The notes under the pieces were generated by a model, which had not been told where the DNA came from, did not search any database, and saw nothing but the letters and a program-made list of their open reading frames with translations. 64,000 nt of DNA from Micractinium sp. NFX-FRZ (lineage: Eukaryota > Chlorophyta > Trebouxiophyceae > Chlorellales > Chlorellaceae). A program made the position numbers and the translations under genes. Positions 1-12,000 of the stretch are shown here, one piece after another. Where the stretch lies: contig JAPTJF010000025.1 in NCBI GenBank assembly GCA_029339195.1, positions 186,001 through 250,000 on the forward strand, given 5' to 3'. Position 1 is the first letter of the stretch; each line of letters begins with the position of its first letter.

Positions 1-60
1 CAAGCTGCGCAGCGAGGGCGGCGGCTGCTCCCACAGTTGCGTTATGCAGCCGCTGCTCAC

Positions 61-189
61 CCAGCTGATCTTGCTGCCGCTGCTCTTCTTGGTCTTGGAG
101 GCGGGGGCGGCCTTCTTGACAGTCTTGGACTGGGTGCCCTTCTTGGTGGCAGTGCCGGCCTTGCTCTTGCCAAAGAGGGCCTCGGTGCG
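61..189 (-). CDS. Lys-rich exon of an unidentified, possibly chloroplast, protein (partial)
   Basis: A single internal exon is supported on the minus strand. It has an acceptor CAG just above 189 and a GTGAGC donor just below 61, and encodes 43 residues starting RTEALFGKSKAG, rich in Lys, Ala, Ser and Thr and ending KISW. Both flanking exons are missing: downstream runs off the window, and I could not fix an upstream first exon. A short ATG frame near 380 (MATTMAMVRS) resembles a transit-peptide start but does not join in frame by a GT donor I trust. Lys/Ala-rich segments like this follow the transit peptide in some light-harvesting proteins (CP26, CP29) and PsbS, which is only a suggestion. 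Function is not established. Confidence 0.3.
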
Positions 190-1577
190 CTGCAAGCGAG
201 AAAGGGGGCGGGAGCAGGGGAGGGGGTGCTGAGGGGTGCAGGGTGCGTCATCCCGCTTGCCTGGGCCCCCTCAACTGCGGCGCTGGCTCGTATCCACTGC
301 CCATACGCCAACGGAGCCCACAAACGCGGCGGCAGAGGCTGGCAGGCCGCGAGCGAGCACTGCTACTGGCTGCGCACCATGGCCATGGTGGTCGCCATCT
401 TTGCTGGGTTTGCTGAACTGAACGACTGGGTGACCACTCCCTGAGTATAGGCTCGGAGAAATGGTGCCTGTGGGGGCTCAGAACGCGGGCTTTCACAGCC
501 GGCCACGCAGATTCTCTCATCCTCCACGTGGCATTTTCGGGATGAAAGCCTGCTCCGACCCGGCGGCCTGATTTGGTCTGTGGCTCGGGCGACAATCCCT
601 CTTCTCGGATGTCGGCGCAGTCTCTGCGACACGCCTGGGCGGCTAGCAGCCTGTCCCCACGCGTGTGGGCCCCTGAAGCTCTGCAGCTCCCCTGGTGCCA
701 GCAGCAGCCTGGCAGGGGTATCTATGCTCAGCACAGGAAGCGTTGCAGGAAGTTGGGGAGGGGTGGCGAGCATGCTGCACAGCTCTGAAACCTAGCAGGG
801 CAGCAGGGCGGGCGGTGCGGGCAACGGCCGCAAGGTGTGGCTGATCGCCCTATGCCACCTGTCCACTGCGCCTCCTGAGATCCACTGCGCCAGATGTTAT
901 GATGACTCCAGGAGGCGGCATGCACCCAGCAGGGGTGTTTCTGTGATGGGCACGGGCTCAGCAAAGACGAGCACCCACAATGCTGACTGCCCTGGGGCGT
1001 GCCTCTGCACATAGAGCCTGCGTGATGCCGGCCTGTTCAGACCAACTTGAGAGCGGAGCATGCATGCAACAGCAGTGTGCTGCCTTGTCCGGTGCCCTTC
1101 CGGTTCACTGTCACCTAGTAAGCAGTACTGGGTCAGCAAGAGTGCGTGGCCGGGCAAGCAGTAGCGGTGGGGCGCGCTGCTGTGGCTGTGGCTAGCACAG
1201 CAAGCATTCCCATTGTATGAGACCTTGCCTTCCGCTGTGCTCCCAAGGCTTGGTGCGTGTGTTAGTACAGAGCGGTGCCAGAGGCGGCATGAGGGGAGCG
1301 CGAGAGTGTGGATGAAAGCGAGCAGCAGACAGACAGTGGAGTAGGCCCGAACCAGAACAAAAGAGGTGGTGGCACAGTGCAAGCGTTGTTAGACAGACTT
1401 GGGTTAGGAACAAGTGGTACAGAAGCCGTGTGTGGCAAAGCCCAAGGGGACAGCACGAGGCCAAGCTAGCGCCTAGCTGTCCCGGCTTGGCAGGCGTCGT
1501 GCCTGCAAGGCCGGCTCAGCTTGAGGCGTCAAGGGCGGGCTAGAGCCGCAAGCCTGGGCCAGCTCAGCTCCAGCTGA
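190..1577. other. Mostly non-coding stretch
   Basis: Apart from a possible first exon of the left-edge gene near 350-400, I see no exon chain here. The open frames are GC-driven shadows without recognisable domains. It should contain the 3' flank of the SERINC gene and the promoter of the left-edge gene. Confidence 0.4.
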
Positions 1578-4500
1578 TCAGCTGAAGTCCCGGTCAGGGA
1601 AGAGCAGGGGCGCCACCAGCGTCCAGCAGTAGAGGCCCACAGTCACCCACTGGCTTGCCACCTTGACCCACACGCTCGTCCACCCCACGTTGATGAGGTA
1701 CTGCAGGGGCGGGAGGGAGGGAGGTGTGTTGCAGGAGTGAGGTGGTGAGGTGGAGCACTTAGCAGGGGGCAGAAGAGGGGATTCAAACACGTCCACCCCA
1801 CTTTGATGAGGTACTGCGGAAGAGCGAGGGAGCAGAGAAAGGGCAGGGTGCAGTTCGGGGTGTCCACAAGGGGCGCGGCGGCCAGGGGGCGAGCACGCGG
1901 CTGGAGCGGGTGCTGCTGCTGAGGCGGGCGTGGCTGAGCATTGAACAAGCCGCTGCTTGACCCAATATTCACCACAGCGCCAGCAGCGACGCAGCTCTGC
2001 TCTCGCTCCCTTTTGGGCAAGCACCTACCTCTCCCATGTTACCGCGCCTTTTGCTGCCCGTGAATGCGGCCCCCCACGGGGGACCCGCGCAGCGCCCCTC
2101 AAGAGCACCTCTGCCTCCCCCGCAAGCGCCTTTCAAGAACACCTCTGCCTCCCCCACCGCATGCCACCCACCCGCACCCCAGCACCGCCGCACCTTTGCC
2201 TCCCCCGCCTGCGAGCCCCACCCCGTCATCAACATCGCTATGTACATGGAGGCCAGCGCAAAGACGAGATAGAACTGCGGGGGAACAAGGGATCAGCAAG
2301 GCAGGCAAGTGGAGTGTGGGTGGGTGGATGAACCCAGAGGCACAGGCAGCCGAAGACGGGATGAGGTGGGGTGGAGCAAGGGCGGCTCCGCCCTGCACCA
2401 ATCTGTATTTCAACCACAGCACGGCAGCGCTTCATGGCACAGCACAGCACAGCACCGCGCTGCATGGCACGGCACAGCGTGGCGCGCAGCGTGGCACAGC
2501 GCAGCGGCAACCACCTGCGTGTAGTTGTAGGTAACGGGCTCATCCGCGGGAGCGGCCGCCGCCCCAGAGCGCTCCATGGTCGCGCTGCCGGGCGCCACGC
2601 CATCCAGGCCCGCAGAGGTGCCCTCCTCCTCCGCCTCGGCGCGCGAGTGGCGCGCAATGAGCGGCTCCTCAAACCCGCCCGTGCTGCAGGGGTGTGGGCG
2701 AGCTTAAGAGAGGGATAGTGAGGCGGGGGCAGGCAAAAGCAAGAGGGTGGATGAGGGGCGCAGCATGAGCAGTGCCTCATCGACACAACAACCACGTGTC
2801 ATCGCATCTCAAGCCTCACGCCGCCCACCAAACCGTGTTCCTGCTGAAGCAGCACACACCCACGCACACCCCCACTACCCACACACCCACGCACAACCCC
2901 ACTGGCCCCCACACCCCGCACACCTGAAGGTGCGCGTGTTGCTGCCGGCGCGGAAGGCGGAGTACACGACGCTGCACAGCGTGAGCAGCACGCCGGTGGC
3001 CAGCGTGGTGGCAGAGGCAGCGTTCAGCCGCTGGCCCAGCGCGTTGCACTCGTAGTCGCGCGGCTCGCTCTGGAGGGCGGAGTAGGCGAGGTACATGGTG
3101 TAGAGGGAGATGCAGGCGGCGGGGAAGAGGGAGCCGCGCTGGACCTGCGGGGCGGAGGGACACGGGCGGAGGTGGGCGTACTGTGGGCGGCAAGGCGGTG
3201 GGGGTGAGTGGCAAGCGGCGGGGCTGGTGAGGCAGAGAGCCAGGGGGTGCTGGGCAGAGGGAGGCGGCAGCAGGCCACGTTCGCTGTTTCCGCCCTGCAC
3301 ACTGCCGCTGCACATTGCGCCCTGCCGCACCGTGCTTCCTCCTCACGCCGCCGCCTCCTGCGCCTTCCTCTGCCCCTGCTCTGCCACTTCCCTACACAAA
3401 ACTCGCACAGGGCCTCACCGAGGGGTGCATGGTGATGAAGCAGAGGATGATGCAGAGGATGAGGGACAGGGTGATGAGGGAGATGTTGAGGGAGCAGTCG
3501 GCGCCGGAGGGGGCGAAGAAGTGGTACAGCAGGCCCGCGATGGTGAGGCAGCCTGCAGGGGTCAGGGTCAGGGCGGGGCAGCACAGGCGGGCAAGGTCGC
3601 GCTTGGCAAGGGAGCAGCGCAGCGGCGCGCTTTGGGCGCCAAGGCCAGGTCAGCGACCTGGCACCGGCAAACCTTGAACCGACGGTGGCGCAGCAACAAC
3701 ATCAGGCACATGCCCTAGCCCACCTCCTGCGGCGCCTGCGCCCCAGCCGCTTCCCCCAAGCCCCCGCCCTGGCCTGTTTTGTGATGCATCCGCCGCCACC
3801 CACCTGCAAAGGCGCCCACAGTGACCGCCAGCAGGGCGTGGAAGTAACGGTGGTCCTCCTCCCCCGCCTCCACCCAGGCGTCGTTCCAGTTCTGCGTCAT
3901 GTCCTGCACAGCACAGCACAGCACAGCACAGCACAGCAGCGAGCGGGGGGCAGGCCGTCCGAGCGTCAGGGCCAGGCAGAGGCGGTGCGAGGCAGAAGGC
4001 GCGGTGTGTAGGGGAACTTCTCAACCAAGGAAGGCCCACAGGAGCCGACTCATCTCGAAGTCACTCAAGCCAAAGGGCGGCGGGCAAAGCAGGCGGGCAA
4101 TGGAGCGGCAGGCACGCAGGCAGGCGCCCACTGCTTTGTGCGCAGCGGCCCCGCATTACGGCAGATGGCTGGCGCCACCGACTGACCAGCAGGATGACCA
4201 TTTGGATGAGGAGGAAGAAGGGGGAGCCGAAGCGCGCCAGCCAGGAGTAGGCGCCCACCAGCCCCACGGGCAGGAAGAAGGGCAGCGTGTTGCACAGCGC
4301 CCACAGGCCGGCCTTGAGCAGCCAGTGGCCGTGGTGCAGGGCGGTGTCGCGCCGGTCAGACTTGTAGCGCACGTCCAGCATGACCACCGCCAGGCTGGCA
4401 AACAGGACCTGGCGAGACAGGGTGGAGGCAGGAGGGAGAGGCGGTGTGCACAGTGGGAATGAGCGAATAGCGGGTGAGCCAAACGTCAAACTTGACCGCC

Positions 4501-5171
4501 GGCACGGTGGCAAACAGGACCTGGAGGGTTATGGCAGTGGGGGGTGAGCGACTGCGCGAGTGCAGACACGCGAGTGCAGACACGTCAACATGGCCGCCGC
4601 CGGCAGGGCAGGCAGAGACTAGCGGGAATTGAGGAAGCCGGAAATGGGCGCGAGGTGCAGGGTAAAAAAGTGAGCGAGGCAGCAGCGCGTGCAGCTGCGG
4701 TCGCAGGGCACAGCGGCCCGACAGCGCCTGCCGGCGCCGCAGCACCCACGCCAGTGCAGCACCCAGTACCACTCACAAAGTTGCCCATGGAGATGCGGTA
4801 GACAGCTTGCTGGCCAAACCACGCGTCCGAGGGCAAGTCGCCGCCCGAGAAGTGCCGCACAATCCCTGCAGGTGCGAGCGGCGGAGCGGCGGCGGCGGCG
4901 GAGATCAGAGCCCCAGTCCTCAGCGCCCCCTTGTCGCGGCGGCCGGCGGGCTCGGTTGCTGCTACGCAGGCTCACATGGCAGCTTCTTCAGCAGGTCGCC
5001 CCCGAAGTCGCGCGCCACCCAGGCCATAATGACCGAGAACGTGAAGAGGATGGACCAGGCGGCCCTTGCGGAGCTGCGAAGTGCCTGCTGCGTCACGCTC
5101 GTGCAGCAGCTGCAAGCACACGCCGCGGCGGTGCTCGCAAGGCACGAGCCGAGCCCGCCGATGGCAAACAT
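1578..5171 (-). CDS. Serine incorporator (SERINC/TDE1) family membrane protein
   Basis: Nine exons join in frame to 444 residues: 4976-5171, 4777-4865, 4187-4408, 3804-3903, 3419-3552, 2924-3144, 2515-2683, 2194-2274, 1578-1700. SERINC proteins are polytopic membrane proteins (about 10-11 helices) linked to phospholipid and serine handling and, in recent work, lipid scrambling. Diagnostic stretches in family order: a Cys/Ala-rich start ([13 protein letters not shown]), [67 protein letters not shown] and the closing [15 protein letters not shown]. The length is usual for plant and algal members. The ATG at 5171 begins the family-typical N-terminus. Introns 2 and 8 hold broken copies of neighbouring exon edges, listed separately. 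Family assignment is firm; the transported lipid is unknown. Confidence 0.93.
1788..2165 (-). repeat. Decoy exon-edge copies in SERINC intron 8
   Basis: The last exon starts at 1700 with YLINVGWTS after an acceptor. A second acceptor at about 1814 starts YLIKVGWTC and then diverges. The same intron carries two copies (about 2103 and 2139) of the exon 8 end and its donor, written CACCTCTGCCTCCCCC on the plus strand against the true CACCTTTGCCTCCCCC near 2191. The copies do not keep the frame. Confidence 0.75.
4480..4522 (-). repeat. Decoy copy of exon 3 start in SERINC intron 2
   Basis: True exon 3 begins at 4408 with VLFASLAVV. About 112 bp upstream in the gene an acceptor CCAG at 4521 precedes VLFATVPAV followed by unrelated sequence. 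It looks like a decayed tandem duplicate of the intron end plus exon start. Confidence 0.7.
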
Positions 5172-5670
5172 GGCGCGCACGGGCTTGTGGAAGCGAACGA
5201 GGTGAATCAAACACACAGTCGGGAAGGGGCGGCCGCTCGCAGCCTGCCTGCCCGCCGCCATGGCGGCGCCAGCGGTGGCCACCTCGGCGCCCGCGCCCGC
5301 AAGTTGCGGCACAACACCACAGAGGGGATGGCCTCTTGCATCCAAACGCAAGCTGGCTGGGTGGATTTCTGTCAGTTTTTAACCTCAAACCAGGTGCACT
5401 TTCTCCTCCGAGCTATTGACACATGGGATGGCTGGTCAAGGCGCAGCAGCCGCTGAGGGCGTTTGTGGGTGGGCGGGTTGCAAGGTCGGAGAAGTTTGCT
5501 AGCAACTAAAGCTGGTCGACAGTGCACCGAATGAAAGGCATGAAACACGAATTATAATTGCAGAGTTGGTACAGTACAGTAGTGGCAGAGAATGAGTGGT
5601 CCACAGAGAATTAGAGAGAGGAATGGTAAAAGTTGTCGTCTGAAGCCGTCGAGACAGTCGGAGCAGCGGC
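5172..5670. other. Intergenic spacer between SERINC and DTC carrier
   Basis: The spacer separates two minus-strand genes. It should carry the SERINC promoter and the carrier's 3' UTR. The part from about 5480 to 5650 is clearly more A/T-rich than its surroundings. I see no exon or RNA gene. Confidence 0.4.
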
Positions 5671-7579
5671 TTAGAGGCCCAGCCGGGCCTGCAGGCGCGG
5701 CAGCCAGGCCAGGAAGACGAGCGTCATGCTGACGTGGGGCGCGATGCGCACGCAGTAGGTGGCGAACCTAAGCATCATTGGAAGGGAGGAAAATGTGTAC
5801 GTGTTTTGGACGGGTTGAATCTGGTGCACCTATTGTGGGCGGGCGACAGCACAGGCGCCCACAACCCACGTCCCAAACACCCCCGCCTCACATCCCAAGC
5901 ACCCTCGCCTCACCCTGTGTAGAAGCGGAGCGGGCCGTGCTGGCGCAGCGTCTGCAGCGCGCAGTCCGCAGCGCTTGCGTAGGGAAGCCGCCCGGTAGCT
6001 GCATCCACCTTTTGCCGCTGCATCTGCGTCTTCACAAAGTCAAAGGGCAGGCTGCACACGGCTGCGGCCAGCCCCGCCAGGCCGGCGCCCCCAAACACGA
6101 CCACAGGACTGCCGGCTGCATACCCCAGATCCTCCAGCACCTCTTTGGCCTGCACAACAATGAGGGAGGGCACGTCACTTCAGAGGGGTACCTGCGGGAT
6201 TTTCAAGGCACGGTGCCCCACTGTGCCAACCCACTACACACATGAATGCAGTGGCAGCACGCACTGAAGCCTACATGGCAAGGGCGTTGCACGACCTGTT
6301 GCCGTCGCTGCTGCTGCATGCAAGGGTGTTGCACGACGTGTCTGCCGCGCTGCCTGCATGCGCTGCCGCTGCATCCCTGCGCTGGCATGCGGCTCGGGCG
6401 TCACATTGAGCACGGCCGCCCCACACTCCCACCTGATCATTGGTGGCAAGCAGGCCCATGTTGGCTGCCATTGCGCGCACCACCGTGGGCCCAGCACCCG
6501 TGAACAAGCCGCGCACCCCCTCCTCCCGTGCCACCCGTGCCAGCGCATCAAAGGCGCCCCGGTAGTTGCGACGCTGCGCCGGTGGCAGCGCGCTGTCGGC
6601 CTGCAGGGGGGTGGAGGGCAGGCCCGGCGAGAAGCAAGTGAGGAGGAGGTGGTGAGGTGGGCAAGGTGTGGGGTGGGGGTGGCAGCGGAAGGGCGTGCGG
6701 TGTGGCTGCTGCCCTGTGCTGCTGGTGGTGTCAGGTAGGGGATGGGTGCGGCAGCAGAGGAGCGTGCAGTGGCCGCTGCCCTGTGCTGCTGGCGGTGTCA
6801 GGAAAGGGGTGGGTGCAGCCCTATGCTGCTGGCGGTGCCACTCACAACTCATGCCCAGGCTGAGGTAGCACACCATCTTAAAGTCAGCTAGCTAGCCAGC
6901 CAGCGGCTGTGCGCACCTGCATGCGGATGAGCGCCAGGTCAGCAGGCGAGCCCACCGCCGCGCCCGCCCCGCCCGCCGCCAGGCCCAGCAGCGCCTTCTG
7001 CCACAGCGGCGGCGGGCTGCCGCCGGGCCGCCGCGCCCGTGCCGCCTCGTACAGCTGCGCATAGATGCCCATGCGGGCGGTGGTGTAGGTGGCTTGCCGC
7101 AGGAGGCCGGCTGAGAGGCCGTGGTACAGGGAGGAGAGGCCCTGCTGGCGCACCAGCGTGCGTGCCACTGTGAGCGGGCCGCCGGGGGGGTCGCCCATCT
7201 GCAGGCGGACCTTGATCTGCGGGGAGATGGCACCACAGCAGGGGAGGGTGGGGAAGAAGCTTAAATCCCGGTATAATAAGAAGGCACGGGAGGCAGACGA
7301 GTGCAGAGGGCGGCGGGCCGCTGCGAGCAGCCCCGCCTGCAGCTGACGGTCTGTGGCTCTGTGGAGCCGCAACTGCTGTTGGCGGCGCCGCCTCCCCGCA
7401 CAGCACCGCACAGCGTGCCTCTGCCCTGCTCCTGCAGCTGTCACCAAACTGTAGCTGAGGCACCCGACTCTTGCGCCACACACCATGTCCACCGGTTGTA
7501 TGACGCAGGTGGAGGCCATGCCCGAGAGGCCGCCGTTTAGAAAGGGCTGGACGGCCAGCCATGCGGCCGGCGGCTGCAT
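5671..7579 (-). CDS. DTC: Mitochondrial dicarboxylate/tricarboxylate (2-oxoglutarate/malate-type) carrier
   Basis: Five exons (7484-7579, 6917-7216, 6433-6600, 5914-6149, 5671-5767) give 298 residues, normal for the SLC25 family. Three carrier repeats are visible. The signature motifs are PVDM-IKVRLQ (split by intron 1), PADLALIRMQ and PFDFVKTQMQ. YHGLSAGLLRQATYTTARMG and YCVRIAPHVSMTLVFLAW are nearly those of plant DTC, which exchanges 2-oxoglutarate, malate and citrate across the inner mitochondrial membrane. The ATG at 7579 is chosen because it directly precedes the first helix (VQPFLNGGLSGMAS), as in plant DTC. It lies downstream of nothing cotranscribed. Substrate specificity is inferred from similarity. 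Confidence 0.9.
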
Positions 7580-9093
7580 TAGGGGAGGGGCGTGATACAA
7601 GGCAGGGTGCAAGTAAAGGGAGAGTGCTGGTTGTGGCAACGTGACGGCGGCTGCTTTCTGAGTTCACTGTTCCGAACGCAGAGTCAGCGGAGGGGTAGGG
7701 CGGCGTGGCAGCTAGGGCTCCCCAATGCCCTGGGCGGCGGCAGGCGGCCGCAACGTCAGAGGCGCCACCCGCTGTGGCGTCCGCTCCGCCCATGCATGGA
7801 GCTCGCTGACACACGCTTCCTGCCTATTGCCAGCGTCACCCCGGTACCTGGCTTTGCGCTGCCATATCTGGCGAGTCGCTTCCCGAGGCCCTAAACGAGT
7901 ATCTTGCGCTCGTTTTGGTATTGACAGATGCAACCGATGCGCAGCAGGTTGGCGGCGCGCTGTGCAAGCTGCCAGAGGGAAGCTGCCAGGTGCCCCCTCT
8001 GACGCCAGCTGTCGAGCCTGCCCGCTAGGCTCAGCCAAAGGCGGGCACCTTTGCTGTGTGAGGAAAACATGAAGGATGCCCCAGCATGACAACCCTACAA
8101 AGAGGGCATGCCCCTTCATTGAAGGAGCGGTATCGGCATGCAGCAGAAAGCTGCATGCTCCAGCCAGCGCAGTCCCCGTGCCCACACGCCGCTTGCTTAT
8201 GCACGGATATGCCCGCCAGGGCGGTTTGCAGCCACGCAGATGAGCACAACAACCGAGTGGCTCTCGCACCACCCACTCACTGTTAGCAAAAGGCTTTCAT
8301 TCATGCAGCCACAGCCTCCTATGCGCCCCTCTGCAGCATGCATACCCAGTGCAACGGGCGCCTCTCGGGCGTGAGCCACTTGGCGGGGCCCATGCGCCCC
8401 CATGCGCCAGTCTAGCTTGGGGCAGCTGAACATGTGCACGCACGACAGTGAGGAAACCGAGAACATCAACACTTGCGGGAGGCACGTGAGGGGGGCGCAT
8501 GTGCACCCGCTGACGGCTGCACGGATGCGCCTTCATCCAGCCGGCGCACCCTCTGCGCTGCCGCTGCTCAGCAGGCTGCCCGCCAGGCCACAGGAGGGCT
8601 GCGCAATGCTTCTGAAATGCTTGTGGGAGACGTCCACTTCCAAATCTGCTAATTGGGCGGTGCAAGCTCGCAGAACACCCCAAAGGTGCGTCAGAGGGGC
8701 TGGCCTGCATTCAGAGCACCGCCAACAGCGATGCGGCGGCACGGCGGCGGCGGCTGGGAGGTGGTTCCGACTGGTGCTCAGCCGCCAGCCATTCCCGCTG
8801 AGCTCGCGCATGTGAACTGACTGTATGGGGAAGACTTCATCAGCTTAATGCCTTGCTGGACGCGTGGGCGGAGGGTGGTCTGGGCCCAGCATGTGCACTC
8901 AGGGGGCACCTCAAGCCTGAGGGGCACTTTTCGATTACCATGCTAATTACATGCAGCGTCTGCGCAATCAATGTAGCTGAGCAGCATATGGATGGAACAT
9001 CCAGTAGGCCTGCAGCCCGCCTGGGCGGGGGACGGGGCCATCTGGTCGCGGAGAGAGGCCAGACACTCTAAGCGGCAGCTAGCGGCACGGCTG
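7580..9093. promoter_or_regulatory. Divergent intergenic region (carrier / receptor kinase)
   Basis: About 1.5 kb separates two divergent starts, so it must hold both promoters. I find no convincing exon chain, RNA gene or repeat; frames here are composition shadows. No specific promoter element can be named. Confidence 0.35.
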
Positions 9094-12000
9094 ATGCTCC
9101 TCTGTGCCCTGGTGTTGCTGTCGGGACGGCCGTGGAGCTGGCAGGGACGGTGGACGCCGACCGATGGGGTGACCTCTGCAGTTCTCGGGCCCGCCAGGGC
9201 CCACCGACGGCTGCTGAGCCAGGCAAGGATGCCGCTTAGCACGCTCGGTATGCCAGCAAACGCATTGAGATCCGGCGCTGCAAATGGGCCGCTGGCTGCC
9301 GTTGGGCGGTTGCCGCCTGCCGGCCACCGCCAGGTCCCCCACTTGGCAAGTTCCCTGCTCCTCCCCCTCTGGCTGCCCAATTGCGTCCACATTATATCGT
9401 GCAGGAACCTGCGGAGCCCGCTATTGTCACCTTCAAAGAGGCAGTGCTGGTCCCGCCAGAAAGCGACGCCGACGTGGGCGGCACAGTGCTGCTCCCTGGC
9501 CTGGCGCCACTCGGGACCGTGCTGCGGGAGGCCGCTGCCAATCTGCTGCCAGCGACAGGCGACTGCTCCCGTGCCTGCCGCAAGCTGCAGCAGTGCAACA
9601 CCTTTTGGTACTGCGAGCACGAGGTGCGCACTCTGCAGGGATGGTCTCTTTGTGCAGGATACCTGTCGGAGCCACTCCCCCCACGTGCGCCGCTGCCAGT
9701 CAGCGCTGGCGGACAGCAGAGCATGCCTCTGTCCAATTTGCACTGCTGCACTGCGTGCAGGGTGGCTGCGCGAGCGCCGCTTACAACCTGTCATCGCCCT
9801 ACCAGGGATGTCAGCTGGTGAACCAAGAAGTCACCCGGCCCGGCACCGGCCGCCCGGTGCTGCTAGTGTCGGCGCCCGGCTTTGTGGGAGGTAAGCGTGG
9901 GCAGCGCGTGCAGCACCTGCCGGCATGGGGCCGCCCTGCCTGTCCTGCGCTGCGCACTGTATGCGCGCGTGCAAAAAGTGGAGCAAATGTCAACCTCCAA
10001 GCTGGGGTGGCATCCGCACAACAGCTAGCAGGCTGCTCCTGCCGTGCCAGCGAGCAAGTGTAAGAGGTCACCCAGGCTGCTGCTGCTGACAGCTTCGCCA
10101 CTTGCCTGCCCCGCTTTGCAGGAGCGCCGCTGCGCTACATCGTACCCTCCATTGAGGGATATGACGTCTGGCCAGGCCTGGGCTATTGGTACAGGTTTGG
10201 CGGGTGGGATGGTGAGGGGTGTTCCTGGTGCATGCCCCACGTGGTGGCAGCGCAGCTCACCCGCCACATAGGTGCGCACCGCACCGCCTGCCATCCCCCG
10301 CCGCCCATCCACCCGACCCGCGGGCGTCAAGCATCAAATCGCCATGCCCACCCGCCTCTTGCTATCCGCGTGCCACGTCCTTGCATCGCCTGGCACAGGC
10401 ACACTTTCAAGTGTGCTGGCTGCCTATCTGCTCTGGCCCACCCTTGACTGTTCCTCGCCTCGCTGCAGATACGACTTTGGGTGCGCAGACTCTGTGTCGC
10501 AGCCGGGCAGCTGCGGCCTGCGGGGCTTGCCTCAGTCCCATGCGGCGAGGTGCGAGGCCAACCCCAGCTGCCAGGTCATGATGTACTTTCCAGACGGGCG
10601 GGACTACCCCGGTGCAGGTGGGTGGGCGTGCTGTGCCCGCTGCCCTCCCTGCTGTGCCCGCTGCGCTGGTCATGACGGGCGGGAGCACCCGGGTCCAGGT
10701 GGGTGGCAGGCCAACTGGCAATGGGTTCGTTTTGGGCACTGCTGCATCCCTCGCCTCCCCCTCCCCTGCAAAGAAGCGCGGCGGTGCCGTTGGAAAGGAG
10801 CGCAGGGCACGGCGTTGAGCGTGGCTGATGCAAAACATGCGCAAACACCCACCCCAACCATTCTCTGCCTCCCCCTCCTGTGTGCGCTTCAGGGGAGCCA
10901 GTGGTGCTGCTGAAGGGCGGGCCAGGCACGGTGCTAGACATAGCCGATGCAAACATCAACCTGAACGCTGTGCTCTACAAGAAGAAGGGAGCGCCCGCAC
11001 CCAGCGGCTCAAGCAGGCTCAGCGCCGGCGCAATTGCGGGTGAGGGAGGCACATGGGGCTGAGGGTGTGCAGGCAGGCCCCATGCGCAGGCTGCTGCCTG
11101 CCAGCACAGCGCTCAGCGTGTTGCTACGCCTGCTTCCCTGCACACCATCCTGGCCGGGGCTGGGCTGGGCTGGAATGCTGTGTAGCCCCGCCGAGCTCTC
11201 CCGACCCCTCCTTATCTCCACCCTGTCCTTGGTGGTGCAGGCATCGTGGCTGGGGTGGGCTGCGCAGTTCTGCTGTCTGTGGCCGCGGTGGTGCTCACGG
11301 TGCGGCACCGCCGGGGGCGGCGGCTGGAGGGCGGGAGCGCTGCGGCGTCTGCAAAGGTAGGAAGCCCCCCCCCCCCCCCGGGGCAGGGCAGGGCAGGGCA
11401 GGAGGGGCCCTGCAAGCCGCGTGAGCAGGCGGCCATGCGGTTGGGAGCCGGTGCAGTGCCTGCTCACTCCACAGTGTGTGTGCCACGGGGTGCGTGTGCC
11501 ACGTTTTGTGTGCCGCTTTTGTGCGCCTGCTCACGCCACGGTATGTGTGCCACGTTTTGTGTGCCACAGTGTGTGGATATCAGTCACGCTTCACTGTGAG
11601 CGCATGCAGCGAGGGTGCCAGCACTTGCGTGGGCTCCACAAGCTCTCTGGCAGAGTGCCGCCCGTGTGCGCCTGCCGCCATGTCTGTGCGCCAACAGTCT
11701 TTTCTGCACACCATTGTGCCCATCACCCGGCCACCCGCGCTTGCTTTCCACCTGCTCCCGCAGTCTCCGGGCAGCGCTGCAAGCAGCGGCGGCACCACTC
11801 CGGGTGGTCTGACTCCTCAAGGCCTCACACCACACGACAGCGGCAGCGCGCCGGTAGCAGAGCAGCCTCCGGCGGACGAACACGCCGCCAGCATTGCCGG
11901 CGGCAGTGCCATCAAGCACGGCACGCCGGAACAGGGCTTCCTGGCTGCTGCCTGGCCTGCGCCCATCAGCCTGGGCAGCAGCAGCGTGCCCAGCAGCAAC

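Noticed and set aside
4356..4772. An extra exon [14 protein letters not shown] in SERINC
   Set aside because: It duplicates the true exon 3 start, then diverges, and does not join in frame to exon 4.
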